Source of the DNA: Azolla caroliniana
Taxonomy: Eukaryota > Polypodiophyta
Assembly (NCBI GenBank): GCA_043228905.1
Contig: JBHGNT010000013.1
Location: forward strand, 3,596,001 to 3,660,000
Direction: 5' to 3'
Length of the DNA stretch: 64,000 nt
Both the position numbers and the translations under genes were made by a program. The notes below the pieces were generated by a model that did not search any database, was not told where the DNA came from, and saw only the letters and a list, made by a program, of their open reading frames with translations. Each line of letters opens with the position of its first letter. Within the stretch, counting starts at the first letter, position 1. Shown here one piece after another: positions 30,822 through 40,639 of this stretch.

Positions 30822-31805
30822 TTACCTAATTCTTAACATTGCTTTATATTGAGACCAACATTCAACGTTGACATTTGCAATATAGTATTCTAGCCTTGCC
30901 CTCTTAACATCTTCCCACTTCATCCTTAATGATTCCACCAACCTTTCCTCAATCATTACATACTGCATAACATTGCCCGAAAGCTCTAAAAGATCATCCA
31001 AACCCCATCTTCTAAACCATTTCGTTATGTCAACAACCCCACTGGATGAGAGAATCTTTCTTTTATGGTTCTTTTGTAGCTTACATCCAACATTCCAAGC
31101 AAGATGTGGTAATCGATGATTCGACATATTCTTGACTTTTGTAATGTATTTATATACTCTTTGGAGTGCCAATAGGTCTATGGGTCAAACACCTGTTCCC
31201 AAGAGCATAACATGGTAAGAGGTAGTGCATTTAACTCCTAATTGCCTCCTTAAAAACATCTTTTGAATTTTCTCGATCTCATTCCATGCATTAAGAGAGA
31301 TGGTGTCACCCGATACTTGCTACTCCATAAAGCAATACTTGAGTTACCATGGCATTGAACAACATTAGTTTTACTTCCCATCCACAAGTATCACTTTGTT
31401 TGCATTGGTTCTCCAAAAGGTAATATGGTTTCTAACCGGCTTGTAGCCTAGAATCAAAGCACGCACTCCATTTATTTGTGGTACCAAGAAATTTAAAGCT
31501 TCGAACAAATTGTATATGTTCACCTCTATAGGGTAATGATGAGGTTGGATGGTTTGCACTACCATCAATTTTTGTTTTCTCCACATTCACTGCTAGTCCA
31601 CTACTATGGCAAAATTCTTCGAGTACGCCCAAGTAAAATTTTGCATACTATCAACATCATATGAGAAGAGTACGACATTATCCGGATATAGAAGCAATAA
31701 GATAACATGTTGCATCAATTTGGGGTGAGAGAGAGAGAGATGGGTCACATATATCATCATATTCGCCATTTGAATTGGTGTGTAGGGTGCCCTTGAGTTT
31801 GGAGT
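30822..31805 (-). pseudogene. L1-type LINE reverse transcriptase fragment
   Basis: On the minus strand, from right to left, frames read 'LLLYPDNVVLFSYDVDSMQ' (the RT active site, normally YADD, here YPDN), 'LEEFCHSSGLAVNVEKTKI', 'FKFLGTTNKW', and further on 'AWNVGCKLQKNHKRKILSSS' and 'DITKWFRRWGLDDLLEL'. That is the order of the palm/thumb and C-terminal parts of plant L1 ORF2. The fragment is 5'-truncated, as LINEs usually are, and full of stops. It abuts the MITE at 31812. Confidence 0.7.
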
Positions 31806-31811
31806 CGTGGT

Positions 31812-32266
31812 TAACAATCGGCAACAATTTAGTTTGAACCGAGGTTTAACGGTTTAAGTTTTTATTAATGGTTGGGTTCGGTTTCAACAGTCAAAAATCG
31901 CGGTTTAAACGGTTTAACGGTTTTTTATTTTTTATTTTTAAAAATTTTAAAAGAATTCTAAAAATTGTTTTCAAACAATCTTTTCAGTTTTAAACCTCAT
32001 TCTCACATTTTAGGAGCATCTTAAAAACTTTAAAAAAAATTTAAAACTGAAATAGTATAAATTTTAAACAATTAAAAATTAAAAATTAAAAATTTGACGT
32101 ATGTTGAAAACCAGAACCTCGCTACGAAGCCGCGGTTTAATGGTGTAACGGTTTGAAAAATGTTTTAACGGTTTCGTGGTTCGGTTTATGTTTCAAAAAA
32201 TTTAAACGGTTCAATTTGGACTCTCTCAAACCGAATCGAACCGAACCGAACCGTTGCCGATTGTTA
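31812..32266. mobile_element. hAT-like MITE
   Basis: A 455-bp AT-rich block starts TAACAATCGGCAAC (31812-31825) and ends in its exact reverse complement GTTGCCGATTGTTA (32253-32266). The 8-bp flanks are GTCGTGGT (31804-31811) and GTTGTGGT (32267-32274), matching at 7 of 8 positions, as expected for an 8-bp hAT target duplication. The interior has many ACGGTTTAA/AACCGAACC motifs and no coding capacity. It lies about 1.6 kb upstream of the EIL start codon. Confidence 0.75.
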
Positions 32267-32274
32267 GTTGTGGT

Positions 32275-32600
32275 TGTCTTTAGATCCAATAGATAAAGAC
32301 AGATAGATAGATAGATAGATAGGTAGAAGGAGTTCTATACTTTGTAGTAAGTTAGTCATGGCGGTGTTTTTTTTTTTCTTTCGTAACGAAAGCCATCATT
32401 ATTTACGAAACGAAACGAAACGAAATGAAAAGAAAAGAAAGAAAAGAAAGAAAAGAAAGAAAGAAAGATTAGAGTTGTGAGCCCCCACGTCTAGATTCTG
32501 ACCCACCCACCTCCACTTTGGATTCTGATTCCACCCAATCCCCAATCAATTTCTATAATGTCAACGCCATCAAACCTCTTCCATTTCCATTCCATTCCAT
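32275..32600 (+). promoter_or_regulatory. Putative proximal promoter of the EIL gene
   Basis: This stretch holds (GATA)n near 32301-32323, a poly-T run, a long AAACG/AAAAG purine tract (32405-32468) and then a pyrimidine-rich, CCATTTCCATTCC-repeated stretch (32580-32622) leading into the 5'UTR. A weak TATA-like TCTATAATG lies at about 32550. The exact start is not visible in sequence alone. Confidence 0.4.
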
Positions 32601-32619
32601 TTCCATTTCCATTTCCATT

Positions 32620-32876
32620 CAATTCCTTCTTTTCTCCTCTGATCTGATCTCTTCTTTCCCTCTCCTCATTTTCTGATTCCTCATATTCCCCCTGCTCTCT
32701 GATCTGCCCTCCCTTAGTTTTGTGTTTTTGCTTTTTGCTTCTTCTTCTTCTTTTTTGCTTTTGTTTTTTGTTTTTGAGCAACAGATCTTTCTCACCACTT
32801 CCCTAAATCAGATGTTCGTATCGTATCGAATCTCATCACTCTGGTTTACCATCAGTTCCTGCACTCAATCCAACAG
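32620..32876 (+). other. Predicted 5' untranslated exon of the EIL gene
   Basis: Pyrimidine-rich sequence typical of a plant 5' leader ends at CCAACAG|GTATTC, a good donor site (GT at 32877). The left edge is a guess. A 5'UTR intron before an intronless coding exon is common in EIN3/EIL genes. Confidence 0.5.
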
Positions 32877-32893
32877 GTATTCCTTCTACTGTC

Positions 32894-32924
<31 letters not shown>

Positions 32925-33825
32925 GCTACTTATCTATTTCCTGTTTTCATTTTGATTCCATCTCTTTGTTGCTTAACTTTCTTCAATTTATATATATATA
33001 TATACATATCTGTCATTCTCTCTCTTCTGGGTTTTTTCTTTCCTTCTCCTCCTCCTCCTCCTCCTCCTCTTCTAGGGTTTCTTCTTCTTCTCCCCAATTT
33101 TCAATGTTTTCTATTCCCCTTCTTGTTTCTTTCTCTCCCTTCATCATCTAGGGTTTCTTTCTTTCTTTCTTCTTCTACTAGAGTTTCCTTTCTTCTAGGT
33201 TTTTGTCGTTCTTTTAGGTCTTTTGTTTTCAATCTTCTAGGATTTCTTCTTCTTCTTCTTCTTCTTCTTCTAGCTATTTCTTTCCATCTTCCAGGGTTTT
33301 TCACCGTCTTCAAATTTTTTCTCTTCTTCTTCTTCTTCTTCCTCGGTTTCTTTTTCTCGGGGAACCTTTTGCCTGTTTAGTATATCAAATTTTCAGAGCT
33401 TTGTACATGACTTTGTTGGTTGTTGTTGCCTATATATATATATATATATAATATATATCTGTTATTTTTCGTTTTCCCTCAATGATTGACTTAATTTTTT
33501 ATGCTGATGCTGAGATTTTCGCTGTTTATTCACAAGAAAATCTATTGATATAATTGTGGCCAATCGCAAGAAAATGTGTGAATAAAGAGACATTTAATTT
33601 AAACAAAAGGCTTGTATTGGGGTCTTTTCTTTTATATGTCTGCCATGGAATATATAAATGCTACTCCAATTTGTATAGAGAAACATTTATTTTGGTGTGT
33701 TGTTTTTGCAACTGATTTATACATATGTTTCCTGGTGATAAGTTCTCAAATCACATGTATAACTGTGTTCTTTCTTATTGATGATATTACAAAGGTAGTT
33801 TCGAAACAAATCTCTGTACATTCAG
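32877..33825 (+). other. Predicted 5'UTR intron of the EIL gene
   Basis: It begins GTATTCC and ends at TACATTCAG (33825), six bases before the start codon. The 949 bp are T/CT-rich with (CTTT)n, (CTC)n and (TA)n tracts and no coding potential. Long frames through the CT tracts are low-complexity artefacts. Confidence 0.55.
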
Positions 33826-33831
33826 AAGAAG

Positions 33832-35496
33832 ATGATGGACCTGGACCAAAGAGCTCATCATAGAACTTTTGAGTTGGGTCTTGAAGATGAAGGTTCGAGT
33901 GAGAATATTCAGGGAATTGATGTAGAAGAAGAAGAAGAAGAAGATGATGATGATGAAGAAGAGGACATCGATGAGTTAACGAAACGGATATGGAGAGATC
34001 GAATCCGGCTCAAATGCCTGAAAGAGAAACAGAAGACAAAAGCTGATTCTGAGAAGAAACCACAAACATATATAAATCAACCTCAAGAGCAAGCCATGAG
34101 AAAAAAGATGTCTAGAGCACAGGATGGCATTCTCAAGTATATGCTCAAGATGATGGAAGTATGCAAAGCCCAAGGTTTTGTTTACGGTATAATACCCGAG
34201 AAAGGGAAGCCGGTCACTGGGGCCTCGGATAATCTCCGAGCCTGGTGGAAAGAGAAAGTTAAGTTCGATCGGAATGGGCCAGTAGAGATTGCCAAATATG
34301 AGACTGAACATGGACTCTCTAGAGATGTGGAGGGTTCCCTAGTGCCGGCCTCGACGCCCATAACACTTCAAGATCTTCAAGACACTACGCTAGGATCTCT
34401 TTTGTCGGCCCTAATGCCTCATTGTAAACCTCCACAGAGGAAATTCCCCCTAGAGAAGGGTATAGCACCCCCCTGGTGGCCCTCTGGGGATGAAGACTGG
34501 TGGGCCCAGATGGGTATGCAAATCGGCAAAGGAGCTCCACCTTATAGGAAACCCCATGATTTGAAGAAGTCATGGAAGGTTGGGGTGCTTATGGCTATCA
34601 TCAAACACATGCTTCCTGACATTGCGAAAATCCGCGCGGTCGTGAGGCAGTCGAAATGCTTACAAGATAAGATGACTGCGAAAGAGAACTCGACATGGAT
34701 GATGATTTTGAGCCGGGAGGAAGCGCAGCTGCAACTCGAAAGCAATGTGGGTAGTGTGGTCACAACTGAGGATAATGTTGAAGAAGCTTGTTGGGTTGGT
34801 TCAGATGATGCATCGACTTTCCATACGAGTGGACCTAGTAGCGAGGCACCGCATTGCATGGAACCAAATGCAGATCCCTCCACGTATACAAGAGAATTCG
34901 GGGCTTTTGAGACAATTCCTTCACAAATGCCGATTCACCCTCAAACAAGGAGTCATTTCCAAATGTCGAATCATGTACATGGAAACAGGGAACCTGGTAT
35001 GGTGACTATTGGAAAGAAGAGAAAGCAAGTAGGGGATGCTATGTTGGATGATGCATATGCAAAATGCTCATGGCCCTATTCAACAGATGGAAGAAGCCAA
35101 CCTGAAATTCAAAGATCAGAGACCCACTTTGTAGCGGAGCATCTATATGTCGAGAATTTGGGAAACCACTCAATAGTCCTAGGCAATAACAGTTGTGGAG
35201 GCTTGGATGCAAAACATATGGTTGATGCTCGACAAATCTCCGGGCCGAATATTACGTATGAACTAGGATATAATAGAGACATGAATGCTGAAAGGTTGCT
35301 AAATACTGACCTATTGACTTGTGATGGTAAAATGATCGATACACCCTTTAATCCTCCCCCTCATATGGAATCTCAAGGTGAGTTTGATTTTGCTTCGGAG
35401 TATGACACATGTATAAATAATAATCCTGGCTCTTTTGAAGGAGAACTCTATAGCCTCCCTTCCTATGAAGACTTTGTTTGGTTCTTTGGGTCATAA
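33832..35496 (+). CDS. EIN3/EIL-family transcription factor (EIL3/SLIM1-like)
   Basis: An intact 554-residue protein in one exon. Residues 31-49 are acidic ('[19 protein letters not shown]'). Residues about 50-300 form the EIN3 DNA-binding region: '[16 protein letters not shown]', '[20 protein letters not shown]' (91-109), '[20 protein letters not shown]', '[14 protein letters not shown]' (137-150), '[16 protein letters not shown]', '[13 protein letters not shown]' and '[15 protein letters not shown]'. '[10 protein letters not shown]' is the wording of Arabidopsis EIL3/SLIM1, against EWWKDKVRFD of EIN3/EIL1 (from memory). The 250-residue tail is divergent, with an NLS-like 'GKKRKQ', and ends 'DFVWFFGS'. 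The family binds DNA in the nucleus: EIN3/EIL1 in ethylene signalling, SLIM1 in the sulfur-limitation response. The first of two adjacent ATGs is chosen; a splice acceptor lies six bases upstream. It is the only intact host gene here, and its 3' end has a decayed partial copy downstream. Confidence 0.95.
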   Translation: MMDLDQRAHHRTFELGLEDEGSSENIQGIDVEEEEEEDDDDEEEDIDELTKRIWRDRIRLKCLKEKQKTKADSEKKPQTYINQPQEQAMRKKMSRAQDGILKYMLKMMEVCKAQGFVYGIIPEKGKPVTGASDNLRAWWKEKVKFDRNGPVEIAKYETEHGLSRDVEGSLVPASTPITLQDLQDTTLGSLLSALMPHCKPPQRKFPLEKGIAPPWWPSGDEDWWAQMGMQIGKGAPPYRKPHDLKKSWKVGVLMAIIKHMLPDIAKIRAVVRQSKCLQDKMTAKENSTWMMILSREEAQLQLESNVGSVVTTEDNVEEACWVGSDDASTFHTSGPSSEAPHCMEPNADPSTYTREFGAFETIPSQMPIHPQTRSHFQMSNHVHGNREPGMVTIGKKRKQVGDAMLDDAYAKCSWPYSTDGRSQPEIQRSETHFVAEHLYVENLGNHSIVLGNNSCGGLDAKHMVDARQISGPNITYELGYNRDMNAERLLNTDLLTCDGKMIDTPFNPPPHMESQGEFDFASEYDTCINNNPGSFEGELYSLPSYEDFVWFFGS

Positions 35497-35699
35497 TCAT
35501 GGATTGGTATGAGTTTATGTTGTTAAATTGTTTGATGTACAATACAATCCACTAGTTTGGATATACCAATCATGTATTCACAATCATTGGTTGGAGTCAA
35601 AAAAAGGCTCTTTTTGTGCTTTTCTTTAAGACCATATTGTCTTCATTGACCTGGACCATGCATATAAGTTCCAACATGTATCTTTTTGGTTGTAGTCCT
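35497..35699 (+). other. 3' flank of the EIL gene
   Basis: AT-rich sequence after the TAA at 35494-35496, probably 3'UTR at least in part. No unambiguous AATAAA is seen. Confidence 0.4.
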
Positions 35700-35870
35700 T
35701 ATGGTATACAAGGAAGGCTGTAAAAGAAAATGTGAATGCTGAAGTGTTACAAAATGTCAGCCATCAGCTTATAAGGATGGTAAACTAATTGTTACACACT
35801 TTGATCCTTCAAAGGAGGAATTTGAATTTACTTCAAGGCATGCTATAGTCTATCAGGTACACTCTCTTGT
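35700..35870 (+). pseudogene. Decayed copy of the EIL gene's 3' coding end
   Basis: Reading 'YKDGKLIVTHFDPS' and 'EEFEFTSRHAIVY' here parallels '[14 protein letters not shown]' and '[12 protein letters not shown]' near the end of the EIL protein (about 35320-35410). A preceding 'NVNAEVLQN' parallels 'DMNAERLLN' in another frame. Order and spacing agree, so this is probably a remnant of a tandem duplication or of a second EIL copy, now frameshifted. Confidence 0.5.
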
Positions 35871-36145
35871 TGGGTCTTTCAGAGACTTAGTACCTTGGCT
35901 ATTTGTTGGTTAGTACGGAACTAAATTCAATGTGTTGGATTGTATTGCTAACACTCCCACTTGGGTGGCTAGATTTGGAGCTGTGGAGTTTTGTGGTCCT
36001 TTCAAATCTCTTCATTTATGGGTCCTTTCTTGGAAAGTTTCCCGTCATTTTGTAGTCTATCGCATTAACTCATTCATTCCTTTAAATAATCCTTCATGCA
36101 TTTCGATTTAAAAATTTGGGTTGTTATCTCTGTTGTTTAAGGAAA

Positions 36146-36297
36146 ACTTGTTCTTGGTTATAATATTAAGGGGCAACACCGTATTTAGAATTGACATTTC
36201 ATACATTCTCATGTCCGTTATTTGATGGATACTTGTTCTTTGTGATAATATTAAGGGGCAACCCCTTAATTGGAATAGACATTTGATACATTCTCAA
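36146..36297. repeat. 85-bp direct tandem repeat
   Basis: ACTTGTTCTTGGTTATAATA at 36146 recurs as ACTTGTTCTTTGTGATAATA at 36231, and similarity continues through TTAAGGGGCAAC and ACATTCTCA. It is non-coding. Confidence 0.75.
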
Positions 36298-37940
36298 GGA
36301 TGAACCTATCAGTTCTTTCTTGGAGTGAACCTTGCAAAATTGCATGGATGTAGGTTTTATCGTCCCACGCTACAATGTTGCTAGGTAGAATACAAAGAGA
36401 CTACAACAAAATAAAAAGAGTAGATCTTATGGAGTAGCCAAAGAGTCTCTAATGAGAAAATTGGTAGGAAGTTGGAGATGGCGATGTTTCACGTTGATGT
36501 CTATGGAGCCTCTGTGATTAACAAAAGCCTAGGATGTATTTGATCGAGGCACTTACATTGTTCGATTTGGTTTATACAAAATTTGGTTTTTTTTAGGGTT
36601 ATTTTTGGGTTCTCTACAATATTTAGTGATCACTAAACACAACTATTACTTTACATTTGGTTTTAGAGAAGTAGGCTAATAGTAATAGTGATAATAAATG
36701 CATAAGTAATCAAATCAATCAATCAATCGGTAAGAATAATTAGATAAGTTACGATGTCATTAGTGAGTCTGAAGATATATTTGTTTCTCTCATGGTTTCA
36801 TGGACAGGAAGTTTTGGTCATTCCATAATGTCTATTTGAACCTCTTCCCCAAGGGAAAAAGCTCCTAGATCCTTAGGAGTCATTGATGGAGTTTGTAACT
36901 ACGTGGGTGAGGCCCATAACAAATCCACATGTAGCCAAGTTCTTATGTGGTCTTTCGTGAGTTGATTGTCTTCGTTTAGTCATGAACACTAGAAAACTAA
37001 ATCCTAGCAAACTTCTCCTCAAATAACCTATTCATGAAGTTATACTCTTGAGGCCTACTGATTTGGCGATCAAGTGGTGGTTGAGCGTCTTGATTTGGGT
37101 GGTGAGCTTTTTCCATGAAGTGAGCGATTCAACTGTGTTCACTTACGTTTGGATGATGACCATGGCCAACCCATCCATGACCCATGAATGAGACATCCTT
37201 GACATACCCATGGGCCATGGCCATCTATATCCTTATCCCAGGATCAACCATATGTTCTCCTAATCATACCATCACTTGTTTAGTAAAAGGTGAAGCATTT
37301 GTATCAATTACAAGACAAATTGGGCATTTAAATAGGTACAACAATGTTGTGCATTTTGGAAATACAAAAATTCTCATTTGTCACTACTAATTTCATACTT
37401 TTTTGGATGGGAAAAACTCGACGAACTCACGTTCCACATCAAATGATTTTTTTTTTAAATGACTAGAATACCGCTAAATCAAATGATTTTTTAATTTTAT
37501 GAGAAGAATAATACTTACTAGCTAAATCAATTTAACACTAACAAATGTTGTTAAACGATTAATAAAATTATTATTAGTATTCATTAGATCCCATAGTTCC
37601 ACTCATTATGCATTGCATTGTTAGCAACTTAGCTCATGTTAATATTTATAATTTGGTTATTGTAGTTATGCTATTGTGAGTGATAATTGTTGCTCATATA
37701 ACAAATAATAATAATTTATACACCCCTCCCATGGCCTCATGATGGAAGTTTTGTTTTTCCAAATGAGTAAATAAATAAATGAGAGGATAGGAAAAGATGG
37801 GGAAGTAGGGCCCTCGAAAAGGTATGACACCAAAGATGCTTGAAGGAGGGGCCAATCCTAGGGTTGTTGCACACCAAAGGGGAAAAGAGTAAGTAGCAAG
37901 GCCCCACTTTTAAGATTTGTGATGAGATATAACAGACAAC
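36298..37940. other. Intergenic sequence without recognisable genes
   Basis: AT-rich DNA with only short, unconvincing frames. I see no RNA gene or clear transposon end. At 37180-37250 CCCATGA/CCATGGCC motifs cluster, without obvious meaning. Confidence 0.5.
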
Positions 37941-38760
37941 AACCTCAAGGGGGTAATGAGGGAGATGATCCTTGATACCAGCATAGACTTCACTCTACGA
38001 GCGGTACTCGAAATTGCAGAGATGGAATTCAACAAAGTCATAATAGATTTGATGAAAAGAAAGCTCGGCACTCGACTGAGATGGAAGGGGTGAGGGCCAT
38101 GAAGGTGAATGTCATATCAATAGACGGGTTCAAGGCTGAAGAGAACTACATAGATATTCATTATTATATGAGGCCACATTGGGTAAGGGTGACAACGAAG
38201 ACTTTGGTGCGAATCAAGGATGTCAAAGAGCCAATGTTGGTGTTGATCTATCATGGATCCAAGGTCAAGTTAATTTCCATGGACTTCTACTAAAAAGGGA
38301 AATGGCCAATCATCACCAAGCATGGGAGGAAGATAAGGTCGGCTACCTAAGCGACAGAGGAGTTGCATGGTGTTTGTCCAAATGTGAAGGTGAAGGTCGT
38401 GAATGTGGAAATTGACCAACATTTCTTCGTGCAAGAGACATCTCTCACCCCGTCATATTGGAAGACAAATGTGCTAGATAACGGGTCAACATACACGATG
38501 GTAAAGAGGCAAGATGAGAAACGTTTGGTCCAGTTTGTGCAAGAGAAATCCTCTCACCCCGCCATATTGGAAGACAAATGTGCTAGATAACGGGTCAACA
38601 TACACAATGGTAAAGAGGCAAGATGAGAAACGTTTGGTCCAGTTTGTGCAAGAGACATCCTCTCACCTCGTCATATTGGGTAGCTCATATGGAGACAATG
38701 TGGTAGATAATGGGTCAACTGCATGAGGGTAAAGAGCCAAGATGGGAAGAGTTTAGTATA
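37941..38760 (+). pseudogene. Degenerate gypsy protease-region fragment
   Basis: Frames read 'EMEFNKVIIDLMKRKL', 'VTTKTLVRIKDVKEPMLVLI', 'YHGSKVKLISMDFY' and 'CPNVKVKVVNVEIDQHFFV'. This looks like the end of Gag and a retropepsin in which the catalytic DxGS is changed to YHGS, followed by the usual Val-rich strand and 'HFFV'. It has frameshifts and an internal tandem duplication and lacks RT, so it is an isolated old scrap. Confidence 0.5.
38432..38700 (+). repeat. 108/109-bp tandem repeat, two and a half copies
   Basis: Units start at 38432, 38540 and 38649 (each CAAGAGA then ATC/CATC and CTCTCACC). They are nearly identical except for single-base changes; the third is partial. The 108-bp period keeps the reading frame ('VLDNGSTYTMVKRQDEKRLV' is repeated). 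Confidence 0.85.
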
Positions 38761-38860
38761 GTTCCTAACAATCAAGCCGAATCATGAGCATAATAAGGAC
38801 TCACTGAAAAGTGAAAGCTAGGAAGATTTTTTATGCGGGTTATTAAATCATGGGACCAAG

Positions 38861-39666
38861 GTTGTTAGGTACGTTAGATACGGTACAGATACCATACGTA
38901 TATAACATATTAATATGCATATAGTACCTCCCAATTTAAAAATACGTTAAATACGTTTTTTAATATGTTAAATACTTATAAAATACGTATTTTACGTATA
39001 ATATGTTAAATACTTCTAGAATTTGAAAATTATTTACCTTTCTAAAAAATCGTTGTAATATTGTAAAAAGCATCTATGTTTACACAATTTTGTGATGTAC
39101 ATTATAGTTCTACATCCTAAAATGCATATAAGACATTTGAACATTTCACATCCTAAAATACTTATAATATGGATGTCGGCATTCACTTATTCTATAAATT
39201 AGTGTAAGTGTGTATCACTATGTTCTATTTCAAATTGTAATTATTTATGATTATGGATTCATAGATTGAGTAATTGTCTACGATTATCACACTTAGGATA
39301 GGTTTCTCTCTTCTTCATCTTCTTCTTCTATCTTCTATGATTATCACAGTCAGAGTCAAGAGAGGTTTTTGTCTTTGTTTCTCTTCTTCTTCTTCTTCTT
39401 CTTCTTTGTTCGTCGTCATCTCTTTTGTTCTTCCTTCTTTTTGCTTCATTTTCACTCAAATCTTTTTTTTCTTTTGCTTTTTGTTGGGGTTTTACTTATA
39501 TTTTTTTATAAATACGTATTATACCTGTTTTTTCAATTGTACGTTAAATACCGTATTGGACAAATGTATATGATATTTGACTGAACAACGTTGAGGTATA
39601 GTGCACACTATACAAATTAAGAGGTACTATACGTATTTAAACGTTAATACAGGTACGTAAACAACC
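38861..39666. mobile_element. Candidate non-autonomous TIR element
   Basis: An 806-bp AT-rich block. The left end GGTTGTTAGGTACGTTAGAT and the reverse complement of the right end (GGTTGTTTACGTACCTGTAT) agree over the first seven bases and then imperfectly through GTAC and 'ATAGTACCTC..AATTT'. The interior repeats TACGTATT/ACGTTAAATACG and holds a CTT microsatellite (39384-39408). No clear target duplication is found, so this is tentative. Confidence 0.4.
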
Positions 39667-40068
39667 ATGCATTGGACACAACAACTTGGGGCATATTAAG
39701 TCCCAAGATTTTTTATGATAATTTTTGTGGTCCTAAAGATTGTGTAAACAATTTTTGCTTTCCAAAACTGGGGCTCGTAAATTCTCTAGCGTTGATTGTA
39801 AAGCTTAGGGCAAGGTATCTAAAACAATGTAATATATTGGAAGAAGAAGAAGATATCATAAGCGGTTTTGTTCGATGAAACTCTCAAGAAGATAAGGAGT
39901 ATGGTCATTGTTGAACATTAATGAGGATAGGGTAATTTTAGTTAAGTAAGCTAACATGTATGATGCCATCGAAGAATTTGGGCGAAGGGTTGAGGAAAGG
40001 AAAACGGTCCAACTACATACATAATTTGCAGGGATATTGTGATGTAAACATGGCAGGTGACTTATATA
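39667..40068. other. Spacer with short copia scraps
   Basis: Mostly unique-looking AT-rich DNA. Near 40031-40064 a short piece of copia RNase H sequence (GGGATATTGTGATG...GGCAGGTGACTT) appears in plus orientation. No gene. Confidence 0.4.
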
Positions 40069-40342
40069 CCTGCTAGTAGACTTACGTGTATCCAAGTCAC
40101 CTGCCATGTTTGCATCACAATATCCCTCTAAACTTAATGCACCCTTCCCAAAGCATAAACATTTTCTCTGTGTACCTTTAAGATACCTGAAAGCACATTG
40201 GGAGGCTGTCAAGTGTGCTTTCAGGTATCTTAAAGGTACACAGAGAAAATGTTTATGCTTTGGGAAGGGCGCATTAAGTTTGCCGGGATATTGTGATGCA
40301 GACATGGCAAGTGACTTGGATACACATAAGTCTACTAGCGGG
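40069..40342. repeat. Long inverted repeat (hairpin) of copia Pol sequence
   Basis: Arms 40069-40197 and 40214-40342 are reverse complements over 129 bp with only a few mismatches, separated by a 16-bp loop. Both arms derive from the RT/RNase H junction of a copia element: the right arm reads 'GTQRKCLCFGKGALSL' and 'DLDTHKSTSGY' on the plus strand. The same gene region occurs once more, less similar, in copia element I (about 41040-41190). Confidence 0.88.
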
Positions 40343-40398
40343 TATATATTTATAGTTGCAATTTGGAGCACCACGAGGGAGCAACTATTGAGGGATGA

Positions 40399-40618
40399 TG
40401 TTTAGCAAACAAAGAGTAGAGACACAGATTTTTGGGTGTACGCAATCGCCTTGATTGGTACACAAGAAAAAAAAGGGTTATTATATTAGTTAACCCTACA
40501 AAGAAAGCGGTGTTGTGTTCACATTACAAAAGGAGGTGTCCTGTCCAAGTGAACAACGTGTTCATATATACGAATAATTACCTAATCTGTGAATTACAGG
40601 CCTTTACACCTAACAACC
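40399..40618 (-). repeat. 3' LTR of copia element I
   Basis: On the minus strand it runs TGTAAAGGCC...CTAAACA, 220 bp, directly after a purine tract AAGTGGGAGGTTGTTAGG (40619-40636). The size fits a copia LTR. The 5' LTR is not in the window, so the ends rest on TG...CA and the PPT only. Confidence 0.6.
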
Positions 40619-40639
40619 TCCCACTTACGGTCCAATGTG

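Noticed and set aside
32952-33380. 142-codon Phe/Leu/Ser-rich frame upstream of the EIL start
   Set aside because: It runs through CT microsatellites inside the predicted 5'UTR intron; composition is low-complexity.
33976-34883. Long open frames on the minus strand inside the EIL gene
   Set aside because: They are antisense shadows of a conserved, intact coding sequence, with no recognisable domain.
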